A stretch of DNA of 54,508 nucleotides, from positions 1-54,508 of the forward strand of contig JAPSFM010000025.1 in the NCBI GenBank assembly GCA_035063885.1, read 5' to 3'. Shown here piece by piece: positions 27,261 to 36,069 of this stretch. Made by a program: the position numbers and the translations under genes. This DNA is from CAADGY01 sp900696665. GTDB taxonomy: Bacteria > Acidobacteriota > Terriglobia > Bryobacterales > Bryobacteraceae. How positions within the stretch are numbered: the first letter of the stretch is position 1; every line of letters begins with the position of its first letter. The notes under the pieces were generated by a model, which had not been told where the DNA came from, searched no databases, and saw nothing but the letters and a program-made list of their open reading frames with translations.

Positions 27261-27310
27261 CCAGTGAGTGGTTATCGGGACTCGCAAACAGAAGCGGCTC
27301 CGAAGCTTCA

Positions 27311-28657
27311 TCAATAGAAACGGATCGATTGGAGCATCTGGTTGAACGTGTCTCCGAGTTGCGCCGACGATTGCTCCGGTGACACGAATACCATGTAAAA
27401 GAGCCCTTCCGGCCGCATCACGGTCAACACCACGTCCCGCTCGGTTCCGCCGTAGGGCGACGCACTGACCATGTTGGTAAGCAACCCCGGATTCCCGGCT
27501 ACGGTGACCTGGCGCTGTCCTGTCGCCCGCATACTGCTGTTTGCCTGCCGCAACTGGGAGATCAATTCGTTGGTTGCCGGACCCAGGCTTCTGGCGGACG
27601 GAGTAAAGTAGCTCAACACCGCGCCGTAGCCCAGGCTTACCGTTCCGGACCCAGTTTGTACCAACCCTTGCCGTGGAGCAATTGTAAGTACACGCGATCG
27701 TCTGTCGCCGAAAGTCTCCCAACCGTGCGGATAGGCGAGTGTGAAACGGTCCGTTTGGAAGTTCTGAAAACCGCCGGTAGGTGCGGGGGGCGGGCCGGCG
27801 GAGGCTGCAGTTGTCTGCTGTTGCGGCTGCTTTGGTTTGGGCAGCTTCTTGACAGCGGCCTTTATCTGCTGAAAGTTTCCGGTGCTGAAGCCGTACTGCC
27901 GCTGCGGCAGCGTTTGAATCTCCGCCTCTATCGCTTTCATCCGGTTGCCGGGATTGGGATGGGAGGAGAGGAACTGCGGAGCGCGCGAGCCCCCCTCGGC
28001 CTCGAGTTTTTCGAAGAACCGCGCCATCTCGATGGGGTTGTAGCCGGCTTCGGCCATCAGCCGGGCTCCCAGTGCGTCCGCTTCGGTCTCAGCATCACGC
28101 GAATACCGCAGCAAAATGGAATTGACGCCCAGTCCTATCCCCAGTTGACCCAGTTGGCCCAAAAGGGACCCATCTCCGATAACCGCTCCTGCCAGCACGG
28201 CGGGAAGTTGAATCAATTGCGATTTTGATGCTTGATTTGTTCCATGCCGCAGAGCGACATGCGCGATCTCGTGGGCGATCACGCCCGCGACCTGCGCCTC
28301 GTTGTCGGCCGCCTCGATCAGATCGGCATACACGAAGACCGGACCGCCAGGTAAGGCAAAGGCGTTGATTCCGGGTTCGTTGATGACGGTGAAAGAGTAC
28401 GGGTACCCGTCGGCCGCGGGCGATGATGCCAGCCTCTGTCCGATGCGATTCACATATTCCTGAATCGCGGAATTCTTAACAATGTCGGCCTGTTGCCTGA
28501 TCTGCGCGGCTGCCTCCCGGCCCAATTGAATATCCTGCTCTTTGGAGTACACGTTATAGCCCGGCTTGAGCGGGTCACCAGGCTTCCTGCCCGCGCAGGC
28601 CGGCAGCATCAACAGACCGGCCAGCAGTGCGGACAAATGCCTTCTTCTCTGTAGCAT
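27311..28657 (-). CDS. M48 family zinc metalloprotease, lipoprotein
   Basis: 448 residues. The signal sequence ends in LLMLPAC-AG, a lipobox with Pro at -2, so the mature protein is probably a lipoprotein anchored at Cys21. The protease domain carries HEIAH at 129-133 and a downstream DAETEADALGARLM segment supplying the third zinc ligand, then FLSSHPNPGNRM. This is the BepA/YfgC-like group involved in outer-membrane quality control. A Pro/Gln-rich linker (~285-300) leads to a C-terminal beta-rich domain (FTLAYPHGWETFG) of unknown role. Divergent from the glycogen phosphorylase gene, 82 bp apart. Confidence 0.9.
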   Translation of the reverse strand: MLQRRRHLSALLAGLLMLPACAGRKPGDPLKPGYNVYSKEQDIQLGREAAAQIRQQADIVKNSAIQEYVNRIGQRLASSPAADGYPYSFTVINEPGINAFALPGGPVFVYADLIEAADNEAQVAGVIAHEIAHVALRHGTNQASKSQLIQLPAVLAGAVIGDGSLLGQLGQLGIGLGVNSILLRYSRDAETEADALGARLMAEAGYNPIEMARFFEKLEAEGGSRAPQFLSSHPNPGNRMKAIEAEIQTLPQRQYGFSTGNFQQIKAAVKKLPKPKQPQQQTTAASAGPPPAPTGGFQNFQTDRFTLAYPHGWETFGDRRSRVLTIAPRQGLVQTGSGTVSLGYGAVLSYFTPSARSLGPATNELISQLRQANSSMRATGQRQVTVAGNPGLLTNMVSASPYGGTERDVVLTVMRPEGLFYMVFVSPEQSSAQLGDTFNQMLQSIRFY

Positions 28658-28739
28658 TCACTTTCCTCTTGCATTCAGAGACTCCGGAAAAGCGGCAGGT
28701 GTTTCAGTCGAAATTGAGGTGTATAAAGGAGTTAACCGT

Positions 28740-31334
28740 ATGAAACCGATTCAGATTTTTTCCGTGGCCCCAGCCCTTCCCGAAAGGCTCGCACCGCTGG
28801 CTGCTCTGGTACAGAATCTTCACTGGGCATGGAGCCATGAAACCATCGAGCTGTTCCGCCGCCTGGACGCCAATCTCTGGGAGTCAGTAAATCACAACCC
28901 GGTAATGCTGCTCGGAAACATTGACCAGCAGAAGTTGGAGAATGCCGCGATGGACGAGAGCTTTCTCGCCCACATGGACGGGTGCCTGAAGGATTTGGAC
29001 ACCTGTTTGAGTGGCGACGGAACCTGGTTTCATCGAAACCATGGCAAGGACGGGGATACACCGTTGGTGGCCTACTTCTCCGCGGAATTCGGGCTCACGG
29101 AATGCCTGTCGATATTCGCTGGCGGCCTTGGTGTGCTGGCGGGGGATCATTTGAAATCGTCGAGCGACCTCGGCGTTCCGCTTGCCGGCGTAGGGCTCCT
29201 GTATCAGCAGGGCTATTTCCGCCAACGCCTGAACGCGCGCGGATGGCAGGAAGAAGAGTACGAGTCCAACGATTTTCATACCTTGCCGCTTTCGCCCGTA
29301 CTTGATCCGGCAAGCGGTTCGCCGCTCACGATCTCCGTCACATTTCCTGGCCGCCGCGTCTTCGCCCGAATCTGGAAAGCATCCGTGGGCCGCATACCGC
29401 TTTATCTGCTGGATACCAACGTTCCCGAGAATAGTCCGGCGGATCGCGATATCACCGATCAGCTCTACGGTGGCGGCATAGAAATGCGCCTCCAACAGGA
29501 GATCCTGTTGGGTATCGGCGGTTGCCGGATGCTCGATGCTCTCGGCTTATCGCCCACGGTGTTTCATATGAACGAGGGTCACTCGGCATTTCTCGCACTG
29601 GAGCATGTCAGGACTCTCATGCGCGCACACGGGCTTTCGTTCGCCGAAGCGCGGCAGGTGGCTTTTGGCAGTCTCATTTTTACGACTCACACGGCGGTCC
29701 CCGCGGGCCACGACTATTTTCCTCCGGACCTGATGGAGCGCTACTTCCGGGATTACCGGCCCGAACTCGGGCTGTCGATGCGCGACTTTCTCGCTCTCGG
29801 ACGCCAGAACGCCGGCGATGAAAACGAACATTTCTGCATGACCATACTGGCACTTCGCATGGCGGCGTTCCGTAACGGCGTCAGCAAACTGCATGGCGAG
29901 GTCACGCGGAACATGTGGCAGGGCATGTGGAAGAACCTTCCGGTGGATGAGATTCCCATCGGGCATGTCACCAATGGAGTTCACTTCCGCTCGTGGATTT
30001 CGCAGGAGTTGAACCAGCTATACGATCGCTATCTCGGTCCGAAGTGGCGCGACGAACCTGGTAACCCCGAGTTGTGGCGGCGCGTGGAATCCATACCGCC
30101 CGAGGAGCTGTGGCGGACGCACGAGCGGCGCCGCGAGCGCCTGGTGGCCTTCGCCCGGCGCCGGTTGAAAGCGCAGCTCCAGCGGCGCGCGGCTCCTGAA
30201 TCGGATATCGAGTTGTCCGATGAAGTTCTGGACCCCGAGGCGCTGACTATCGGTTTCGCCCGGCGGTTTGCCACCTATAAACGGGCGACACTGCTGCTGC
30301 GCGACGTCGGGCGCTTGAAGCGGCTTTTGAACAATCGCGAGCGACCCGTCCAGCTTATCTTTGCCGGCAAGGCACACCCCAAAGATGAGCCGGGCAAGGA
30401 GTTGATACGCCAGGTGGTGGATCTGGCGAGAGACCCCGAGATCCGGAACCGCCTCGTATTTCTGGAAGACTACGACATGGCTGTTGGCAGATACATGGTC
30501 CAGGGGGTGGATGTCTGGTTGAACAATCCGCTGCGGCCGCTCGAAGCCAGCGGTACCAGCGGCATGAAAGCGGCAGCCAACGGCGTGCTTAATGCCAGTA
30601 TTCTGGACGGCTGGTGGGACGAGGCGTGGTTGTCGCAGCAGCCGGGCGTCGAGCCTATCGGGTGGGCGATTGGCACCGGCGAGCGCCGTCCCGACGGCGC
30701 CGAACAGGACCAGGCCGAGGCGGAAGCTCTATATAACCTGCTCGAACGCGATATTGTCCCGATGTTTTATGACTACGCCGGCGGACGCCTGCCGCGCCGC
30801 TGGATTGCGCGAATGAAATCTTCCACCTCCAACCTGTGCTACTTCTTCAATACGCACCGGATGGTGCGGGAATACACCGAGCGGTTTTACCTGATGGCGC
30901 ACACGAACCACCAGGAACTGATTGCCGCTGGCGGAGCCCGAGCCCGGATGCTGGCCCAGTGGGAGGCGCGAGTTCAACAAGCCTGGCCGCGAGTTCACCT
31001 CGAGATTCCTCATGAACGTATAGCGGCTGACCTGCGTGTGGGCGGCCGGATTCAATTGAAGGTGCTGGCGAACCTTGACGTGCTTACTCCCGAGCAGGTC
31101 TCCGTCGAGTTATATTTGGGCCCCCTCAATCCGCAGGGAGAAATCGTGGAGCCTATTGTGCAACCGATGTCCGTTACTGGCAGGGATGCACGTGGCTGGT
31201 ATGTCTACGAAATCTCCGCCGCTCCCTGCTGTCGCAGCGGCCAGTATGGCTATACCGCACGTGTGCTTCCGTATCACGTGAATATGATCGACGGGTTCAT
31301 ACCCGGCCTCATCTCGTGGGCCGTTCCCAGCTAG
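28740..31334 (+). CDS. glgP: Alpha-glucan (glycogen) phosphorylase, GT35
   Basis: 864 residues. Releases glucose-1-phosphate from alpha-1,4-glucans. It opens with a DUF3417-like segment (NLHWAWSHETIELFRRLDAN) and then VAYFSAEFGLTECLSIFAGGLGVLAGDHLKSSSDLG, split by the author's own family recognition into the short bacterial/archaeal phosphorylase type. The PLP-binding region reads LEASGTSGMKAAANG, with the Lys that forms the Schiff base, and GHVTNGVHFRSW, FARRFATYKRA and IFAGKAHPKDEPG are also typical. The ATG at 28740 has a strong Shine-Dalgarno (AAGGAG, 8 bp upstream); an in-frame start further upstream at 28566 would run into the divergent protease gene. The 3' end lies in a short tandem repeat that contains the stop codon. 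Confidence 0.93.
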   Translation: MKPIQIFSVAPALPERLAPLAALVQNLHWAWSHETIELFRRLDANLWESVNHNPVMLLGNIDQQKLENAAMDESFLAHMDGCLKDLDTCLSGDGTWFHRNHGKDGDTPLVAYFSAEFGLTECLSIFAGGLGVLAGDHLKSSSDLGVPLAGVGLLYQQGYFRQRLNARGWQEEEYESNDFHTLPLSPVLDPASGSPLTISVTFPGRRVFARIWKASVGRIPLYLLDTNVPENSPADRDITDQLYGGGIEMRLQQEILLGIGGCRMLDALGLSPTVFHMNEGHSAFLALEHVRTLMRAHGLSFAEARQVAFGSLIFTTHTAVPAGHDYFPPDLMERYFRDYRPELGLSMRDFLALGRQNAGDENEHFCMTILALRMAAFRNGVSKLHGEVTRNMWQGMWKNLPVDEIPIGHVTNGVHFRSWISQELNQLYDRYLGPKWRDEPGNPELWRRVESIPPEELWRTHERRRERLVAFARRRLKAQLQRRAAPESDIELSDEVLDPEALTIGFARRFATYKRATLLLRDVGRLKRLLNNRERPVQLIFAGKAHPKDEPGKELIRQVVDLARDPEIRNRLVFLEDYDMAVGRYMVQGVDVWLNNPLRPLEASGTSGMKAAANGVLNASILDGWWDEAWLSQQPGVEPIGWAIGTGERRPDGAEQDQAEAEALYNLLERDIVPMFYDYAGGRLPRRWIARMKSSTSNLCYFFNTHRMVREYTERFYLMAHTNHQELIAAGGARARMLAQWEARVQQAWPRVHLEIPHERIAADLRVGGRIQLKVLANLDVLTPEQVSVELYLGPLNPQGEIVEPIVQPMSVTGRDARGWYVYEISAAPCCRSGQYGYTARVLPYHVNMIDGFIPGLISWAVPS

Positions 31335-31358
31335 GCAGCAGCTAGGCACAGCTAGGCA
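31328..31358 (+). repeat. Three tandem copies of CAGCTAGGCA
   Basis: The 10-mer CAGCTAGGCA occurs at 31328-31337, 31339-31348 and 31349-31358, all exact, with one extra G between the first two. The TAG inside the first copy is the stop codon of the phosphorylase gene. It looks like a slippage expansion at the gene end. Confidence 0.85.
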
Positions 31359-31451
31359 AACGCCGTTCATTTCTAACCGGTGCAAACGTCGGTATCGCCA
31401 TCCCTGCTAGTATTTGAGTGAGGGTACACGAACTCGGAAAGGAACACGCTT

Positions 31452-31796
31452 ATGGAGCACGAGCACATGGAGCACGAAAGCAGATTTTCGTACTTCTTTT
31501 TGGGAGTTGGCATCGGAGTGGCGATCGGAATCGTGTTCGCGCCGAAGTCGGGCCGTGACACACGGACTCTGCTGAAGACGAAGGCGGATGAAAGCAAAGA
31601 GTATCTCGCAAAGACCGGAGAACAAATCCGCGAATCTGCCACTGGGCTGTATGAACGCGGGAAAAATGTCGTAAGCAAACAGCGGGATCAGGTTGCCGCG
31701 GCAGTGGAAGCAGGAAAACAGGCGTATCACGAGGCTCTTCGTTCTTCGCAAACAGGCACACCAGCACCACCGGCGCCCGATGCGGGGAACCTCTAA
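31452..31796 (+). CDS. YtxH domain-containing protein
   Basis: 114 residues. One N-terminal membrane segment (FSYFFLGVGIGVAIGIVFAP) followed at once by KSGRDTR, the YtxH signature, and then a long amphipathic Lys/Glu/Ala-rich helix (KADESKEYLAKTGEQIRESA) and a Pro-rich tail. YtxH proteins are small stress-linked membrane proteins of unknown mechanism. The start is supported by AAGGA about 9 bp upstream. The DUF948 gene follows within 50 bp, the same pairing as YtxG/YtxH in Bacillus. Confidence 0.85.
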   Translation: MEHEHMEHESRFSYFFLGVGIGVAIGIVFAPKSGRDTRTLLKTKADESKEYLAKTGEQIRESATGLYERGKNVVSKQRDQVAAAVEAGKQAYHEALRSSQTGTPAPPAPDAGNL

Positions 31797-31846
31797 CCGG
31801 ATTTTTCGGATATTAGTTAGTTAGCAAGACTTTCAGGTACTAGACC

Positions 31847-32353
31847 GTGATTCCAGATACCGTCATCTATGTCATGACGGCAGCGGTAGTTGTTTCCGCC
31901 GTCGCCATTGTGGTGCAGTTGCTTATTCTTTTGGGAATGTACCGCTCCGCCAGAGGTCTACAGGAGCAGGTAACGGCCTTCATTCCGAAAGCGGAATCAC
32001 TGGTGGCGACGGCTCAAAGTACTCTTGAGCAGAGCCGGACTCAGATTTCCGATATCACCACGAAAGCCAACGATATTCTGGACAAAACCCGGGTTCAGGT
32101 CGGCCGGGCGGATGAAATACTCAGCGACGCCACCGCCCGGGCCAGAGTCCAGATGGACCGCCTGGAGTTGGTTTTCGACGATACCGTCGGACGTCTGCAC
32201 GAGACGGTGGCAATTTTTCACAACGGCATCCTGAGGCCTCTTAAAGAAGTAAACGGGATCTTTGCGGGAATCCGCGCGGCGCTTGGGCATTTATCCCGCA
32301 GCGGGCGGCCCACCGTTGCGCAGGCAACGCAGGACGATGAGATGTTCATTTAA
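31847..32353 (+). CDS. DUF948-like (YtxG-type) membrane protein
   Basis: 168 residues starting at GTG. One membrane helix (VVVSAVAIVVQLLILLGMY, residues ~13-33) is followed by a long coiled-coil-like region with repeated Thr/Ser/Asp heptads (TTKANDILDKTRVQVGRADE) and a short C-terminal segment. This fits DUF948 proteins, which resemble the membrane-proximal part of chemoreceptors and occur next to YtxH. Function unknown; probably cell-envelope stress. Confidence 0.75.
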   Translation: MIPDTVIYVMTAAVVVSAVAIVVQLLILLGMYRSARGLQEQVTAFIPKAESLVATAQSTLEQSRTQISDITTKANDILDKTRVQVGRADEILSDATARARVQMDRLELVFDDTVGRLHETVAIFHNGILRPLKEVNGIFAGIRAALGHLSRSGRPTVAQATQDDEMFI

Positions 32354-32418
32354 GCTATGTTCGGATCTGCTTTTGCAGTACAAGCCGTCGCCGCCGCGCG
32401 CCGCTGCTTGCCGGTTGC

Positions 32419-33171
32419 ATGATCGATATACATAGCCACATCCTCTGGAATCTGGATGATGGCGCCCGGGACTTCGATGAAAGTATTCAGATGCTGCGCC
32501 TGGCGGCGGATTCCGGGACTTCGGATATCGTCGCTACGCCTCATGCAAACCTGTGTTACGCGTTTGATACTGGCGCTGTAAACGAGCGCATCCAACGTTT
32601 ATCCGGCAAAATAGACTCCATTCGAATTCACTACGGCTGCGATTTCCACTTCTACGCCGACAATATCAACGACGCACTCGCAAATCCCTCCCGCTACACC
32701 ATTAACGGGCGGCGTTACCTGTTGGTTGAGTTTTCCGATCTTCTGATTCTTCAGAACACCGGGGAAGTCTTCGACGAGATGCTTGCCGCGCAAATGGTAC
32801 CGGTTATTACGCATCCGGAACGAAACCCGCTGCTCTACCTTAGGACAGCTGATCTCGCCGCATGGGCGGCCCGCGGAGTCTGTTTGCAGGTTACGGCGCA
32901 GTCGCTGCTAGGACGTTTCGGAAGTGATGCCAGGGACTTTGCTCATGAGTTGATTGAACGTGGGCTGGTTGCATTTCTGGCAAGCGACGCTCACGACTGT
33001 ACCGACCGGCCTCCCCGGTTGGACTTAGGCTACAGGTACCTCGCGCAGCGCTACGCCGAACGAATCGCCCGCGCTCTCTGCATAGAAAACCCTCGCGCCG
33101 TTCTGACAGGCGATCCTCTGCCCATGCCCCCGGCGCCGGTGAAGAGCAATCGCCGGTGGTGGTTCTGGTAG
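32419..33171 (+). CDS. PHP-domain tyrosine-protein phosphatase, CpsB/YwqE type
   Basis: 250 residues. A polymerase-and-histidinol-phosphatase fold with its metal ligands in order: DIHSHILWNLDDGA (HxH at 4-6), ATPHAN, GCDFHFYAD, ITHPERN, and ASDAHD near the C-terminus. CpsB/YwqE enzymes dephosphorylate the tyrosine-kinase tail of capsule or exopolysaccharide regulators. No matching BY-kinase lies in the window, so its partner is elsewhere. Sixty-five bp separate it from the DUF948 gene. The stop abuts the stop of the minus-strand oxidoreductase with no gap. Confidence 0.88.
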   Translation: MIDIHSHILWNLDDGARDFDESIQMLRLAADSGTSDIVATPHANLCYAFDTGAVNERIQRLSGKIDSIRIHYGCDFHFYADNINDALANPSRYTINGRRYLLVEFSDLLILQNTGEVFDEMLAAQMVPVITHPERNPLLYLRTADLAAWAARGVCLQVTAQSLLGRFGSDARDFAHELIERGLVAFLASDAHDCTDRPPRLDLGYRYLAQRYAERIARALCIENPRAVLTGDPLPMPPAPVKSNRRWWFW

Positions 33172-35316
33172 CTACCTGCGTTCGCTCATAGCCGCTACCA
33201 GCATGCACGCTTCGGCGCGGGTGAGCGCCTCCGCGGGTAAAATCGTTTTCGTTCTCAGGCTCGATGCAAATCGCGAATCGTTAATGATGCCGTTCACCCA
33301 TTCGCCTGGATCGATCTCTGGCGGGGTGAATGCCTTTCTCGCCGGACCCGCGGCCGGTGGGTGAACCTGGCGGGATTGAAGGATGCGCAGAACACCGATC
33401 ATTTCTCCCCAGGTTACGGGCCGATCCGGTTCGAACGCGCCGAAGTTTTGCCCTTGCCGGAATCCGGCGTTCCGAACCGGGTCGTAGCCGCCAGCGTCTG
33501 GCCAGCGCGGCCGGACGCCGAAGGGCGTGAGCAAACGGTTGTCGAAAAGCGTCTCGATTTCGCGGAAGGCCCAGTGGCTCCAGGGAACGTCCGTGAAATG
33601 AAAGTTGCTGACACTCGGCCACAGGCCGAAGACATTTGCGATCAGGACGGACATCTCAGCCCTGCTGAGATACTGATCTGGGCGGAACAGGCGATCCGGG
33701 TATCCTCGCAAGCCTTTGCGCACGCTCAACCACTGAATCGCCTCGAATGCAGGGTGATCAAGAGAAACGTCCCAGTAAAATAGCAAGCGGACCTTCTGCC
33801 GGATCAGTTCGCGCTGTAACCGCTCAACCGGGAGTTGCCGCGGCGTCACGTTCTCGCGAATGCTGAGTGCTGCTGCAACTCCTGCTGCCTGTCCCATAAC
33901 CATCCACGTCGGGTCCATGCGAACCGCGGAGAACGCCACGTGCGTCGCCGACACCGCAACCGGAACCAGGAGGCCTTCAACGTGCAATGGAACGATTGCG
34001 CCGTACGGCACCTGGAACGGTGTCACCACGTTGGCCAGAAAAAAGTCCCCGTTGCCTTTCTCGGGTGTCGACATATCGGTCTTGCTATGCACTGGCTTTG
34101 AATCTAAAGGATAGTGTCCGATGGAGATGCTGTCTTTCCGCAGTTGGGGGATCAGGCCTCGTCCGGTCAGAAACGGATTGATGTCGGCCTCGGTAATGGT
34201 GGCTTCGCCTTCAATACGCCGGGCTTCGCGCACGAAGATGCGATACGGGACATGGCCGTTGTCCACAAACTCGTCCTTCGGCAATCCCAGGTGCTTCAAT
34301 CCGCGCTCGTGCTGCAGGAAATAGAGAAACCCCAGCGCGTGATTTTTATACCGCTGGTACAATTCCATCCGTTCCGCACGCGACGCCTCAGGCCATACCC
34401 AGTTGATTTCTTGCATCTCGTTGCCAACCGGATTGGCGTTCATCTCCGCTTTGCTTTTCGGCATGGTGATCTCGCCGGAATAGGAGGAGTGCAGGTACTT
34501 GCTTTTGTCATAGCCCGGCGGGGGAGAAGCGAGGATGTGCGATGTTTCCTCTCCACCGTAGTGTTGAATGCATAGCCGCAGCCCGTAGGACACGATCGCC
34601 CGATCCTGGCGGCCCGTACTGCCTTCCATGATCTCGCCCGTGCCGTTGAAGAAGCGGATGTCTCCCGCATGTGGCTCCAGAGGGGAGCGGGCCTCTCGGC
34701 CCACCCGATACGGCACACCGGCCCAGGCGGCAACGTCGGCCTCGTGCGTAGCATCGATAATCACCTTGCCGGTGAAGACGCGCCTTTCTCCGCGCTTGTT
34801 CATGGTCATGACGCCGGCGGCGCGGTTCCCCTGAAGAACGGCGTCTGTCGCCCACGTATTGTAGAAGATAGTGACACCCGGCGCCGGCGCAATCATCTCT
34901 TTCAAGATCTGGTCTGCAACATGCGGCTCCCACCGTCCGCCTTCCGCGGCTACGTTCGATTGCCTTGGCTTGTAGTCGAGCAACCGTGGCGCCCGAAAGA
35001 TCGGATCCGTAGCCATCAGCGCCCCGTAGTGTTCTTTCACTCTGGAACGGAACTCCTCGAAGATGCCACTCAGCGATTCGAAAGAGTAGGTATCGATGTT
35101 CGAGATCCCGTTGGAAAGCATCCCGCCGAGCACTGGCGTATCTTCAATAAGTGCTACCCGCATCCCCATGCGTCCAGCGGCCAGCGCGGCGCCGAAACCA
35201 CCCGAACTGCCGCTGACAACAACAACGTCGTAAGTCTCCCCGGCGCCGGTCTGGCCGGCAGCTAGAGCGGCGGTTAGGGTTATAGCAAGCGCGGAAAAAA
35301 GCCGCAGGCGGCGCAT
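33172..35316 (-). CDS. Secreted FAD-dependent oxidoreductase with C-terminal S-layer-homology repeats
   Basis: 714 residues. Signal peptide ending near LAAGQTGA, then an FAD-binding Rossmann start (YDVVVVSGSSGGFGAALAAG) in which the usual Gly-x-Gly-x-x-Gly is reduced to SGSSGG, a deviation also seen in other members of the FAD_oxidored (PF12831) family. LIEDTPVLGGMLSNG, VIIDATHEADVAAWAG and VPYGAIVPLHVEGLLVPVAV are typical of it. From ~520 to the end there are SLH-like repeats (GYPDRLFRPDQYLSRAEMSV, HFTDVPWSHWAFREIETL, PDRPVTWGEMIGVLRIL, ALTRAEACMLVAAM), which would tether the enzyme to the envelope. It is the last gene of the minus-strand run that includes two selenoprotein genes; 46 bp separate it from the deiodinase-like gene. 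Substrate unknown. Confidence 0.86.
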   Translation of the reverse strand: MRRLRLFSALAITLTAALAAGQTGAGETYDVVVVSGSSGGFGAALAAGRMGMRVALIEDTPVLGGMLSNGISNIDTYSFESLSGIFEEFRSRVKEHYGALMATDPIFRAPRLLDYKPRQSNVAAEGGRWEPHVADQILKEMIAPAPGVTIFYNTWATDAVLQGNRAAGVMTMNKRGERRVFTGKVIIDATHEADVAAWAGVPYRVGREARSPLEPHAGDIRFFNGTGEIMEGSTGRQDRAIVSYGLRLCIQHYGGEETSHILASPPPGYDKSKYLHSSYSGEITMPKSKAEMNANPVGNEMQEINWVWPEASRAERMELYQRYKNHALGFLYFLQHERGLKHLGLPKDEFVDNGHVPYRIFVREARRIEGEATITEADINPFLTGRGLIPQLRKDSISIGHYPLDSKPVHSKTDMSTPEKGNGDFFLANVVTPFQVPYGAIVPLHVEGLLVPVAVSATHVAFSAVRMDPTWMVMGQAAGVAAALSIRENVTPRQLPVERLQRELIRQKVRLLFYWDVSLDHPAFEAIQWLSVRKGLRGYPDRLFRPDQYLSRAEMSVLIANVFGLWPSVSNFHFTDVPWSHWAFREIETLFDNRLLTPFGVRPRWPDAGGYDPVRNAGFRQGQNFGAFEPDRPVTWGEMIGVLRILQSRQVHPPAAGPARKAFTPPEIDPGEWVNGIINDSRFASSLRTKTILPAEALTRAEACMLVAAMSERR

Positions 35317-35362
35317 GATGCTATGATTCTATCCAATCGGGGCGAATGCACCCATTCGCCCG

Positions 35363-36067
35363 TCAGGTCCCCGCTATTGTGATCTCTCGAAGAGACTGCT
35401 CGCGATCCGGTGTTGAGAAACCATAAGGCCCGGGTGCGCTCTTGAATGCTACACGGCCCTTTCTGTCGATCAGATACATGCGGTCGGGCCAAGCCGTATA
35501 GGCGCGCTCCGTTAGGTTGTCAATGTGATCGAGAACCGCTGGGAGGCGGAGGTTGAGATTGCGCATCCACGCCAATGCTGTGCAGGTGCGCTCGCCGTCC
35601 GATCGCGGCGAAGCGAACAGCACACCATCCGTCACGTTGGAGGGCAACTGCCAGAGGTCGGTGGGATGGGCCTCCTGAATGTAGACAACGTAGAACGTTA
35701 CGCGATCCTGATGCGACTGGTACAGCCGATTGAGCTCGGGAACCTCCCGGCGCGAACGGCGGTCAAGTATAGCTGCCGAAAATCAGAACAACCGTGCGGG
35801 CGGGCCTGCCATTCTTCCGTGAGCCTGACTGTGCGGCTCCGGTCCAGAACCGGGAGCGCAAAATCGGGGGGCGGCATCTCCCACCGCAAGTGGTCCCGCC
35901 CGGGCAGGCATCCAGAGGGGCTTGAATGGCAGGATCATCATCGCTGCCATCGGGACTTCCGACATGAGGGCGCCAAAGCGCTCCGGTGGCTGCCGCATCG
36001 CCACGTAGAGACAGGAGGCTGCCGCGATATACAGGAAAGCCAGTCCACCCGCGATCATTCCAATCAT
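35363..36067 (-). pseudogene. Iodothyronine-deiodinase-like selenoprotein gene, interrupted by three +1 frameshifts
   Basis: Read piecewise this is one thioredoxin-fold, deiodinase-like protein of ~230 residues: an N-terminal membrane anchor (MIGMIAGGLAFLYIAAASCL), LWMPARAGPLAVGDAAP, DFALPVLDRSRTVRLTEEW, the catalytic TVVLIFGSYT-Sec-PPF with TGA at 35765-35763, then REVPELNRLYQ, YVVYIQEAHPTDLWQ and GPYGFSTPDREQSL. Each step from one piece to the next needs one base to be skipped: in the six-C run (35866-35871), near 35796, and near 35750. The three insertions sum to a codon, so start and end are in the same frame. A SECIS-like hairpin follows the TGA (35735-35747). Either the gene is decaying or the assembly has local errors; every other gene in the window is intact. 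Its ATG is 2 bp beyond the MFS stop, so it is the third gene of that operon. Confidence 0.82.
35735..35747 (-). promoter_or_regulatory. SECIS-like hairpin of the deiodinase-like gene
   Basis: On the minus strand CGGGA and TCCCG (5-bp perfect stem) close the loop GGT, which starts 18-19 nt after the TGA, depending on whether the inserted base is counted. Shorter than the selD element but with the same GGU loop at the same distance. Confidence 0.55.
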
Positions 36068-36069
36068 TT

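Noticed and set aside
31367..31377. CATTTCTAAC, complementary to the start of the dispersed repeat, as a third copy
   Set aside because: Only about 10 bp match and the rest of the repeat is absent; likely chance.
35698..35889. 63-codon minus-strand frame as a separate small gene
   Set aside because: It is the middle piece of the frameshifted deiodinase-like gene (DFALPVLDRSRTVRLTEEW), not an independent gene.
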